Under the pieces are notes generated by a model. The model worked only from the letters and a program-made list of their open reading frames with translations, was not told the DNA's origin and did not search any database. 64,000 nucleotides of DNA from Desulfovibrio sp. A2 (lineage in GTDB: Bacteria > Desulfobacterota > Desulfovibrionia > Desulfovibrionales > Desulfovibrionaceae), in contig NZ_AGFG01000060.1 of the NCBI RefSeq assembly GCF_000226255.1, positions 1 to 64,000 on the forward strand, in the 5' to 3' direction. Of this stretch, positions 29,320 to 37,082 are shown in pieces. Position 1 is the first letter of the stretch. Each line of letters opens with the position of its first letter. The position numbers and the translations under genes are program-made.

Positions 29320-31893
29320 TCACATGTTGGAGGGGGCGGCGTTCTCGCCGTCGTCCGCGTCCTTCGCGTGGGGCCGTGCCGCGCTGGCCGTGGATGCGCC
29401 GGTCGCTCCGGGCACGCCGGCAGCGGCGGCCGGGGCCGGCGCGGAGCCGCCGGGCAGCCCCTCTATGCCGCGTACGTGCACGTCCATCTGCGGGAAGGAT
29501 ATCTCGATGTCGTGCTCGCGGAACAGCCGGTCGATGGTCCGGCGCAGGTCGGACGCCGTGGACACGCCGTGGTTCAGGTCGTCCACCCACACCCGCAGCA
29601 CGAAGTCGAGGCTGCTGGGGCCGAAGTCCTGGAACAGCACGTTGGGCGCGGGGTCGCGCAGCACGCGGGGGTGGGCGTCCGCTGCCTGCTTCAGCAGTTC
29701 GGTCACCTTGTCCACGTCCGAGCCGTAGGCCACGCCGATGGCGATGTCGCGGCGCATGCGCAGGCTGTTGCGGGTCCAGTTGGTGAGCCGGTTGGACACG
29801 AACTCCGAGTTGGGCACGAAGATCACGGCGTTGTCGAAGGTTTCCACCGTGGTGGAGCGGATGCTGATCTTGCGCACCGTGCCCCACGTCTCGCCGATCT
29901 GGATGATGTCGCCCTCCAGCAGCGAACGGCCGAAGATGAGGATGAGCCCGCTGAAGAAGTTGTTGAAGATGGTCTGCAAGCCGAAGCCCAGGCCCACGCT
30001 GAGGCCCCCGGCGATGACCGTGAGGCTGGTCAGGCTGACCCCCAGGGCGTTCAGCACGACGAGGCCGAACAGCGCCCACAGGGCGTAGGTGAGCCCGGTC
30101 TGCAACGGCGGGATGACCCCGCGCTCCACGCGGGGCAGGCGCGCGGGCAGGTTCTCGAGGAACGAGGTGCCCACGGCGATGGCCGAGCGGGTGAGGTAGA
30201 ACAGCAGCACCAGCCCAAGCACCCGCAGCGAGTTGAACGATACCGAGCCCACGTTGACGTTCAGTTCCAGCGCCTGGCGCATCATGTACGGCCCGCCGGG
30301 GAAGGCGGACATCCACGGCAGCAGGGTGGCGGCGGCCACCAGCCACATGGCGGGCGCGCCAAGGCCCAGCACCAGGCCGCGCAGCAGGGCGCGCATGCCC
30401 GTTTCCGGCAGGCGTTCGGCCAGCATGGTCACGAAGGCCACCAGCACCGCGCCCAGCTGCACGGCCACGGCCACGGCCAGCCCCACGAGGAAGAACGGAA
30501 TGGCCAGCCGCGCCCAGCCGAACACCGCCGCCAGCAGCGAAATGACGCACAACGCGGGCTCGCAGGCCAGGAACACCTTTTCCAGCAGCGGCAGCACGCG
30601 GGGCTTGCCGCGCCGGGCGCGCGCCGCCAGCACGGCCACCATGCACAGGGCCCACACCGGGGCCAGCAGCACGGCGGGCGGGTTCAGGAACAGCAGCAGC
30701 ACGCCGATGGCGGCGGGCGCGAACAGCAGCGACAGGGGAGAGCGCTGCGGCACCCCGGCAAGACCGGCGGAGCGCAGGTTCCACACCAGGGTCAGTTCGC
30801 CCCACAGCAGCAGCAGATGCGCGGGCACCACCACGGCCCGGTACACCTCGCCGCCGCGCGTCCACGAGGCGAAGTGCAGGGCGATGCCGACGGCCAGCCA
30901 CGGCCAGCTGCGCGCGGCCACGTTGCGGCAGCTTTGCGCCCAGCTGCCGGGCAGCTGGCAGCCGCGCCGCAGGGCCAATCTGCCCAGCAGGAACAGCGGC
31001 ACGCCCAGGAAGGCGAAGCGCAGCAGCAGCGCGCCCCAGTCACGCGGGGTTTGCGGGAATTCCGTGGCCAGGCGCACCTCCACGGTGTCGGACCACGCGG
31101 CCAGGTTGGCGGGCAGCGACTGCCATACCGTAAGATCCATCAGCGAACTGGAGGCCACCAGATAATAGGTGCGCCACAGCGTGGGCAGTTGCGCGTCGAT
31201 CTGCTCCAGCGCCTGGGCCAGCTTGGCGTCCACGGAGCGGCCGGGGTCCAGGGCCCGGGCCAGGCGGGTGCGCAGGGCGGTCAGGTTCTTGCGGCCTTCG
31301 GTGAGCTTGGCGAGGTATTCGGAAAGATCCTTGGAAAGTTCGCTGGATCGCTCGGCGGCGAGGTGCTCGGAAAGTTCCTTGTCCAGCGCGGTGAAATCGT
31401 CCAGCCGCTGGCGCACCGTGGCGTCCATGGTCTCCATGGGCGCCAGGCGGCCCTGCAGCGAGCGCTGCACCGTGGATATCTGGCGGCGGATGGCGGCCAT
31501 TTCGCTGGGGTGGTTGCGGCTCAGCTGGTACAGCGCGAAGAGGCGCTGGTAGTCACGCTGGATGGACGCCACCTGCGCATCAAGGGTTTTGGCCATGTCC
31601 GGCAGGGTCTTGCGCAGGCGGTCGGTTTCCTCGACCAGGGCGGACAGTTCCTGCCCGCGCGTCTGCCAGATGAGGTCCATGGAATACTGGCCCTCGGGGG
31701 CATCGGGCGCGGGGGCGGCGGCGTCGCCCGCCTGGGCGGCCAGCGCGGGCTGGGGGGCAAGGACGCCCACGGGCCAGAAGGTGGCGGGAACGGTTCCGGC
31801 AAGCCCGGCGAACAGGCAGGCGCACAGCAGGACAAGCAGCGCGCGGGCGCGGCGGGGACGGGCTATGGAGGCATGGAACATGGTGGTCGGCAT
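29320..31893 (-). CDS. Large MscS-family mechanosensitive channel (MscK/YbiO-like)
   Basis: 857 aa. A signal peptide (ALLVLLCACLFAGLAGTVPA) leads to a long periplasmic coiled-coil-rich domain (about 60-270). About ten membrane segments follow, then the conserved MscS pore and beta domain near residues 600-790: GGLSVGLGFGLQTIFNNFFSG, EGDIIQIGETWGTVRKI, TVETFDNAVIFVPNSEF, and a C-terminal region ending EISFPQMDVHVRG. It releases solutes on osmotic downshock. Starts at 31893 or 31881 are both possible. The acidic/Ala-rich last 60 residues are poorly conserved. Confidence 0.93.
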   Translation of the reverse strand: MPTTMFHASIARPRRARALLVLLCACLFAGLAGTVPATFWPVGVLAPQPALAAQAGDAAAPAPDAPEGQYSMDLIWQTRGQELSALVEETDRLRKTLPDMAKTLDAQVASIQRDYQRLFALYQLSRNHPSEMAAIRRQISTVQRSLQGRLAPMETMDATVRQRLDDFTALDKELSEHLAAERSSELSKDLSEYLAKLTEGRKNLTALRTRLARALDPGRSVDAKLAQALEQIDAQLPTLWRTYYLVASSSLMDLTVWQSLPANLAAWSDTVEVRLATEFPQTPRDWGALLLRFAFLGVPLFLLGRLALRRGCQLPGSWAQSCRNVAARSWPWLAVGIALHFASWTRGGEVYRAVVVPAHLLLLWGELTLVWNLRSAGLAGVPQRSPLSLLFAPAAIGVLLLFLNPPAVLLAPVWALCMVAVLAARARRGKPRVLPLLEKVFLACEPALCVISLLAAVFGWARLAIPFFLVGLAVAVAVQLGAVLVAFVTMLAERLPETGMRALLRGLVLGLGAPAMWLVAAATLLPWMSAFPGGPYMMRQALELNVNVGSVSFNSLRVLGLVLLFYLTRSAIAVGTSFLENLPARLPRVERGVIPPLQTGLTYALWALFGLVVLNALGVSLTSLTVIAGGLSVGLGFGLQTIFNNFFSGLILIFGRSLLEGDIIQIGETWGTVRKISIRSTTVETFDNAVIFVPNSEFVSNRLTNWTRNSLRMRRDIAIGVAYGSDVDKVTELLKQAADAHPRVLRDPAPNVLFQDFGPSSLDFVLRVWVDDLNHGVSTASDLRRTIDRLFREHDIEISFPQMDVHVRGIEGLPGGSAPAPAAAAGVPGATGASTASAARPHAKDADDGENAAPSNM

Positions 31894-32316
31894 CCTGTGT
31901 TTCGTGTCGTGGGCGTGTCCGCACGGGGTAGCGCGGCTCTGCGCAGTTCCGCGCGGTGTTGCGCAGATCTGCCCGGACGGCGCGTCTTGGCGGCGCGTGT
32001 TGGCGGCGCGTGGATGATGGTCCCCGAAGCGGGGCCGGGCGCGCGGCGGACTTCACCGTATACGCCGCCCCCGCGCATTCTTCAACGTGGCCGGGCGCGC
32101 CCCGCCCGTTCCGGCCCGGCGCTGCCTGATTTTTCATCGGAACCGCTTGCCCGGTTAAGGAAATTGAGGAACAATGCAAGTATTCACGTCAGCCATCGGT
32201 GGTTCCCGGCATGCGTTCCATGGGAATCGTGCCACGCCCGCGCAGCGGCGGGCCCCCCCGGACTTCGCCGTACGGGGCATCCGGCGGATGGCCGACGAAC
32301 CAAGGAGGAACCCGGC
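31894..32316. other. Divergent spacer between mscS-like and cydA-like genes
   Basis: 423 nt with promoters expected on both strands, but no clear sigma-70 or sigma-54 match. Visible structure: an inverted repeat TCTGCGCA...TTGCGCAGA around 31939-31968 and a 13-bp tandem repeat (CGGCGCGTSTTGG, nearly three copies) at 31978-32014. CAAGGAGGAA at 32301-32310 is the ribosome site of the next gene. Nothing else supported. Confidence 0.5.
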
Positions 32317-33471
32317 ATGACCCCGGCTTTGCCGCCCGCCGCGCTGGTGCCCACGCCCGACCCCATTCCGGGGCCGTGGGGCTGGTTTCAGGCGCTCCTG
32401 CTGCTCATCTTCGTGGTGCACCTGTTGTTCATGAACGTGGTGCTCGGCACGTCGGTGATCACCCTGTTCCGTTCGTGGCGCACGCCCTTTTCGCCCAACG
32501 ACCAGGTCAACGTGGACATCCGCGAGACGGCGGCCTGGGTGCCGCGCGCCATGGCCCTGGCCGTGAATTTCGGCGTGCCGCCGCTGCTGTTCCTGCAGGT
32601 GCTGTACGGGCAGTTCATCTATGCCAGCTCCATCCTGATGGCCGTGTGGTGGCTGGGCATCGTGGGCTTCGTGATGATGGCCTACTACGGCTTCTACCTG
32701 TATGGCCTGGGGCACGCCGTGCTCGGCCCGCGCCGCACCCTGGTGGCGGGCATCAGCGTGGCGCTGCTGCTCGTCAACGCCTTCGTGCTCACCAACAACG
32801 CCACCCTGATGCTGGACCCGGCCCGCTGGACCGGCTACGCGGCCTCGCCGGGCGGCACCCTGCTGAACTGGGGCGAACCTTCGCTGCTGCCGCGCTACCT
32901 GCACATGGTGGTGGGCGCGGTGGCCGTGGGGGGGCTGTTCGTGGCCGGGCGTGCGCAACTGCTGCAAAACGCGGGCGGCCCCGTGGCCTCGGGCCCGCAG
33001 GGCCCGCAGGACTGGGAGCTGCGCATTACTGAAGGCCTCGCGTGGTTCACCCACGCCACCTATGCCCAGTTCGTGCTGGGCACGTGGTTTCTGTTCAGCC
33101 TGCCCGGTCACCTGACAAAGCTGTTCATGGGCGGGCACGGGCTGGCCACCGGCGCGTTCGCGCTGGGTCTGGCGGGCACGGCGCTGGCCCTCTTCGCCGC
33201 GCGGCGGCGCAGGGTGTGGCTGGCCGCCGGGGCCACCACGGGCGTCATATTCCTAATGGCGGCCATGCGCGCCGTGCTGCGCGACGCGTGGCTGGCCCCG
33301 CACCTGAACGGGTCCATGGCACGGGCGGCCGCCGCGCCGATCCATCCTCCCCAGCTTCCGATGACGGGACAGGACGGCGCGGCCGCGCTGTTTGTGGCCT
33401 CGCTGGTGGCCGGGGCCGCCGCCGTGTGGTGGCTGGTGGTCATCGCCCGCCGCAGCGGGAAGGAGGCGTAG
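32317..33471 (+). CDS. CydA-like membrane protein (first subunit)
   Basis: 384 aa with about eight or nine membrane helices and no heme-c motif. The first helix carries a His in the arrangement HLLFMNVVLGTSVITLF, reminiscent of the CydA helix I heme ligand region. It also has VPRAMALAVNFGVPPLLFLQVLYGQ and LLVNAFVLTNNATLML, similar in style to cytochrome bd subunit I. I did not see a Q-loop or the GRQPW motif, so catalytic residues may be absent and it may pair with the next gene as a heterodimer (CydA-A'-like). ATG 32317 is chosen from AAGGAGGAA just upstream; the frame is open far upstream but that part is non-coding. Overall function is inference. Confidence 0.7.
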   Translation: MTPALPPAALVPTPDPIPGPWGWFQALLLLIFVVHLLFMNVVLGTSVITLFRSWRTPFSPNDQVNVDIRETAAWVPRAMALAVNFGVPPLLFLQVLYGQFIYASSILMAVWWLGIVGFVMMAYYGFYLYGLGHAVLGPRRTLVAGISVALLLVNAFVLTNNATLMLDPARWTGYAASPGGTLLNWGEPSLLPRYLHMVVGAVAVGGLFVAGRAQLLQNAGGPVASGPQGPQDWELRITEGLAWFTHATYAQFVLGTWFLFSLPGHLTKLFMGGHGLATGAFALGLAGTALALFAARRRRVWLAAGATTGVIFLMAAMRAVLRDAWLAPHLNGSMARAAAAPIHPPQLPMTGQDGAAALFVASLVAGAAAVWWLVVIARRSGKEA

Positions 33472-33474
33472 GCC

Positions 33475-34782
33475 ATGCAGTACCCGGTCTGGCAACTGCC
33501 GGTGAACGGCGGCCTGCTCATCGCGCTCATTTCCGTCATCCATGTGTTCGTGGCCCAGTTCGCCGTGGGGGGCGGGTTCTTCCTGGTCATGGCCGAGCGC
33601 AAGGGCCACGCCGAAGGCTCCAACGAAATCCTGCAATGGGTGAAGCGGCACAGCCGGTTCTTCGTGCTGCTGACCATGGTCTTCGGCGGCGTGACCGGGG
33701 TGGGCATCTGGCTGATCATCTCGCTGGTCAGCCCGGCGGCCACCTCGCAACTGGTGCATCTGTTCCTGTACGGCTGGGCCACGGAGTGGGTGTTCTTTCT
33801 GGGCGAGATCGTGGCCCTGCTGGTGTACTACTACACCTTCCAGCGCTGCATCTCGGGTCGCATGAGCAAGAAGGACCACATGACGGCGGGCTGGCTGTAC
33901 GCGCTGTTCGCCTTCCTTTCGCTGTTCATGATCAACGGCATCATCGGGTTCATGCTCACCCCCGGCGAATGGCTGCGCACCGGCGACTTCTGGGACGGGT
34001 TCTTCAACCCCACGTTCTGGCCCGCGCTGGTGTTCCGGTCCGCGCTGTGCCTGTTGCTGGCGGGCCTGTTCGCCATGATCACCGCGCTGCGCATTCCCAA
34101 CCCGGAAACGCGCGAAACCATGGTCCGCTGGTCGGCCAGGTGGGTCTGCCTGCCCTTCGTCGGGCTGCTGGCGGGCGCGGCATGGTACTTCGCGGCGCTG
34201 CCACCGGCCCAGCAGGCCATGATCCTGCGGCGGACGGAGGACATTCGCCCCTTCGCCCTGGCCTGGCCGGTGGTCACGCCGCTGCTGTTCCTGGGCGGAC
34301 TGGCCTTTTTCGTGAAGGCCGGCGGCAGGGCGCGGGCCGTGCTGGCGGGCGTGGTGCTGCTGCTGGGCCTTGCCCAGGTGGGGGCCTTTGAGTGGGTGCG
34401 CGAGACGGGCCGCCGTCCGTGGGTCATCCACGGGTACATGTATTCCAACGGCATCCGCGTGGCGGACGTGGAACGCATGCAGCGCGATGGCGCGCTCTCG
34501 CTCACCGCCTGGGCGGGCACGCGCGAGGTGACCGACGCCAACCGGCTGGACGTGGGCCGCTTCCTGTGGGCGCAGCAGTGTTCCAGCTGTCACGGCATGG
34601 GCAATCCCATGCTGGACATGGTGCCGCGCGCGGCCAAACGGGGCGTGGCGGGCATGGAGGCGCAACTGGCCGGGCAGGGCAGGCTGCTGTCCTACATGCC
34701 GCCCTTCTGCGGCACCCCGGCCGAACGCAATGCGCTGGCCGTGTACATCGTGCACGAGGTAGAGCGGCATTTGGCGCGATAG
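33475..34782 (+). CDS. CydA-like quinol-oxidase-family protein with C-terminal heme c
   Basis: 435 aa. Helix I has HVFVAQFAVGGGFFLVMAE (His and Glu spaced as in cytochrome bd subunit I). Further bd-like parts are GVTGVGIWLI, ATEWVFFLGEIVALLVYYY, LYALFAFLSLFMINGIIGFM and, near residue 311, GRRPWVIHG, a variant of the CydA GRQPW motif. The usual long Q-loop is missing. The last 80 residues form a monoheme cytochrome c with CSSCH at about 369-373 and a Met-containing segment (SYMPPF). It starts 3 nt after the first subunit and is followed by an eleven-heme cytochrome. Likely electron transfer between quinone and periplasmic cytochromes rather than O2 reduction; direction unknown. Confidence 0.75.
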   Translation: MQYPVWQLPVNGGLLIALISVIHVFVAQFAVGGGFFLVMAERKGHAEGSNEILQWVKRHSRFFVLLTMVFGGVTGVGIWLIISLVSPAATSQLVHLFLYGWATEWVFFLGEIVALLVYYYTFQRCISGRMSKKDHMTAGWLYALFAFLSLFMINGIIGFMLTPGEWLRTGDFWDGFFNPTFWPALVFRSALCLLLAGLFAMITALRIPNPETRETMVRWSARWVCLPFVGLLAGAAWYFAALPPAQQAMILRRTEDIRPFALAWPVVTPLLFLGGLAFFVKAGGRARAVLAGVVLLLGLAQVGAFEWVRETGRRPWVIHGYMYSNGIRVADVERMQRDGALSLTAWAGTREVTDANRLDVGRFLWAQQCSSCHGMGNPMLDMVPRAAKRGVAGMEAQLAGQGRLLSYMPPFCGTPAERNALAVYIVHEVERHLAR

Positions 34783-34839
34783 CCCCCTGGAATATGCATT
34801 TGTGAGCTTTCGGCAGCAACGACGCAGGGAGACGCGACG

Positions 34840-36738
34840 ATGAGCAAGACCGATTCCCGCATGACCGAGAACCTGTTCCGCGTATGGCTGGTGGTAGTGG
34901 CCGTGTTCGCGGTGGGCTTTCTGGGCGCGCAACTGTTCGCGCCGTCCATGCGGCCCGCCTCCAAACAGGTGGTCCCGGCCCAGAACGGCACTGCCCCGCT
35001 GGGCGAGGCCAAGGCGAGCCCCGGCTACGGCCAACTGGTCACCGACGTGCCCCCGTTCGACCCCGGCAAGGACGGGCACGTGCTGGTGGCCTGGAGCAGA
35101 CAGGGCATGCAGCACGTCACTGACGCGGAACCCGCGTGGACTCTGCTGCCCCCCGGCTCCACCCTGCGGGCGCAACTGGTGCGGCGCGGCCCCGGCCCGC
35201 AGGCCGTGACCGAGGGCGCCATCCTCACCTGGCGGCTGGATGGCGAGCCCAAAGCTTCGGCCGCGCAGCCCGCCGCCGTGGCCGATTCGTCGCTCACCCC
35301 CGCCGGGCAGGCCGCCACCACCCCGGCAGCGGCACTGGCGGCCAAGGGGGCGGAAGGAACGCAGGACAAGGCATCGCAACTTTCCGGTGAACTGAAGCTG
35401 GTGGAAGGGACCACCCTGTACGAGGCCACGGGCATTCCCGTGCTGCCGTATGTGGGCAAGGACGGCTTCAACCCCTACCCCACGGTGACCGTGGAGGCGC
35501 GCGACGCCTCGGGCGCGTTGCTGGCCGCCACCCGTTGCGTGCTGCCGGTGTCCACCGAGATGGGCTGCCGCAACTGTCATGGCGGCGCATGGAAGGTGGG
35601 CGACGTGGCGGGCATTTCCCCGGCCACGGCCGCCGACGTGCTGGAAGTGCACGATCGCATCAACGGCACGGACCTGGCCAAGCGGGCCAGGTCCGGCGCC
35701 ACCGTGGTCTGCCGGGCGTGCCATGAGCCGGGCGCGGCGGCTGCCAAGGCGGGCGAAAAGCCTTCCGGCAAGCCCATGCCTCCCAACATGTCCGCCGCCA
35801 TCCACGGCTGGCACGCCGCCTACATGGCCGGACGCGGCGCGGACGCCTGCAATTCCTGCCATCCCTCCGCGCCCGAAGGGGCCACCCGGTTCTGGCGCGA
35901 CTACCACGTGACCAAGGGGCTGGACTGCACCCGCTGCCACGGGGCCATGGAAGACCATGCCCTGTCGCTGCTGCGCAAGGAGCAGGAGGCGGGCAACCCC
36001 GCCGCCGAACGGCTGATGGCGGCCATCGCCCCCGTGTCGGTCAAGGACGCGAAGGACATCGCCCCGCGCACCCCGTGGGTGAACCTGCCCGACTGCGCGG
36101 GCTGCCACGACTTTGCCGAAAAGCCCAAGTCGTCCACGGCCAGCGCCTTCAACAAGTGGACAGCCGACGCCGCCGGGCTGTACGCCGAGCGCACCGACGA
36201 CACCACCATGCTGCGCTGCCCGGCCTGCCACGGCGCGCCGCACGCGGTGTACCCGGCGCGCAACCCCCTGGGGCGCGACCGGGACAACATCCCCCCCGTG
36301 CAGTACCAGCAGCATGCTCGGGCCATGGGCGCTTCCGGCAACTGCCTTGTCTGCCATGGCGAAACGCCGGAATTCTCGGTGCACCACCCCCTGGTGGAAC
36401 GCAAGGCGGTGACGGTCACCGTGCCGCAGGGGGCCAAACTGGCCAAGCCGCGCGTGCCCTTCCCGCACGAGGCGCACACCCCCACCGTGGATTGCGGCAT
36501 CTGCCACCACAAGGGCTACGTGGACGGCGGACCCATGAAGTGCGCCAGCAAGGATTGCCACGACGTGGTGGTGGACGCCGAAACCGGCAGCCCCAAGGAC
36601 CGCGAGAGCCCGCGCTACTTCCGCAACGCCTTCCATGGCGAGGGCCCCAGTTGCAACGCCTGCCACGCCAAGCTGCTGGCGGCGGGCAAGGCGGCGGGAC
36701 CCACGGAGTGCCGCGACTGCCACAAGGTCAAATCGTAG
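34840..36738 (+). CDS. Membrane-anchored eleven-heme cytochrome c
   Basis: 632 aa. A single N-terminal membrane helix (FRVWLVVVAVFAVGFLGAQLF) anchors a periplasmic protein. Residues 40-240 have no heme motif and may be a partner-binding domain. From about residue 243 there are ten CxxCH sites (CRNCH, CRACH, CNSCH, CTRCH, CAGCH, CPACH, CLVCH, CGICH, CNACH, CRDCH) and one CX4CH site (CASKDCH), so eleven covalent hemes are expected. It is the third gene behind two CydA-like subunits (57-nt gap), followed by a terminator. It is not recognised as Hmc, Nhc, Ohc or Qrc cytochrome by its heme count and partners. A periplasmic electron conduit for the membrane pair is the best inference. Confidence 0.88.
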   Translation: MSKTDSRMTENLFRVWLVVVAVFAVGFLGAQLFAPSMRPASKQVVPAQNGTAPLGEAKASPGYGQLVTDVPPFDPGKDGHVLVAWSRQGMQHVTDAEPAWTLLPPGSTLRAQLVRRGPGPQAVTEGAILTWRLDGEPKASAAQPAAVADSSLTPAGQAATTPAAALAAKGAEGTQDKASQLSGELKLVEGTTLYEATGIPVLPYVGKDGFNPYPTVTVEARDASGALLAATRCVLPVSTEMGCRNCHGGAWKVGDVAGISPATAADVLEVHDRINGTDLAKRARSGATVVCRACHEPGAAAAKAGEKPSGKPMPPNMSAAIHGWHAAYMAGRGADACNSCHPSAPEGATRFWRDYHVTKGLDCTRCHGAMEDHALSLLRKEQEAGNPAAERLMAAIAPVSVKDAKDIAPRTPWVNLPDCAGCHDFAEKPKSSTASAFNKWTADAAGLYAERTDDTTMLRCPACHGAPHAVYPARNPLGRDRDNIPPVQYQQHARAMGASGNCLVCHGETPEFSVHHPLVERKAVTVTVPQGAKLAKPRVPFPHEAHTPTVDCGICHHKGYVDGGPMKCASKDCHDVVVDAETGSPKDRESPRYFRNAFHGEGPSCNACHAKLLAAGKAAGPTECRDCHKVKS

Positions 36739-36816
36739 GACGCTGCGGGCCCTCTGCCCCCTGCCGACCGCCAGAAGCGGCGTGCATCGCCGGTTGGCGA
36801 TGGCGGCACGGCAGCC

Positions 36817-36831
36817 TTTGATCACATCAAA
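36817..36831. promoter_or_regulatory. Perfect 15-bp palindrome (FNR/CRP-like half sites)
   Basis: TTTGAT-CAC-ATCAAA, a perfect 6-3-6 inverted repeat between the cytochrome gene end and its terminator, about 260 nt before fdhA. The half-site TTGAT matches FNR-type boxes, but the spacer is 3 rather than 4, so the regulator is unclear. It may be fortuitous. Confidence 0.4.
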
Positions 36832-36839
36832 TACCCACC

Positions 36840-36877
36840 GGGGCGCGCGGAACCAACCGCGCGCCCCGTGTATTTTT
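36840..36877 (+). terminator. Intrinsic terminator after the multiheme cytochrome
   Basis: Perfect 11-bp stem GGGGCGCGCGG / CCGCGCGCCCC with a 6-nt loop, then GTGTATTTTTG. It ends the CydA-like/cytochrome operon, so fdhAB is a separate transcription unit. Confidence 0.85.
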
Positions 36878-36901
36878 GAGGGGTTCCATCCCTCCATTCT
36901 G

Positions 36902-36949
36902 TCAATGTAGACATATATAGCTGATAACGTGGGAAAAAACGCCTTCCCA
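36902..36949 (+). promoter_or_regulatory. Likely fdhAB promoter region
   Basis: AT-rich stretch (ATGTAGACATATATAGC, GATAACG) in otherwise GC-rich DNA, followed by an inverted repeat TGGGAA-N8-TTCCCA (36930-36949). No perfect -35/-10 pair is evident. It is the only promoter-like sequence in the 200 nt between the terminator and fdhA. Possible operator for the formate dehydrogenase genes. Confidence 0.4.
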
Positions 36950-37082
36950 AACCGCCGGGGTGTGGTATGGATGGCATGTCGGGCGTCAGCTTCGGCAGCG
37001 GGCCGCGTCATGCTTGGGCATCGGCGGCCATGCCCGACGCGCAGTTCCGCGCGCAACCTGCATCCTCACAAGGAGGCACGCC

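Noticed and set aside
29170..32316. Upstream extension of the cydA-like frame and antisense frame over mscS
   Set aside because: The reading frame only happens to be open; the ribosome site and hydrophobic start are at 32317 and the region encodes MscS on the other strand.
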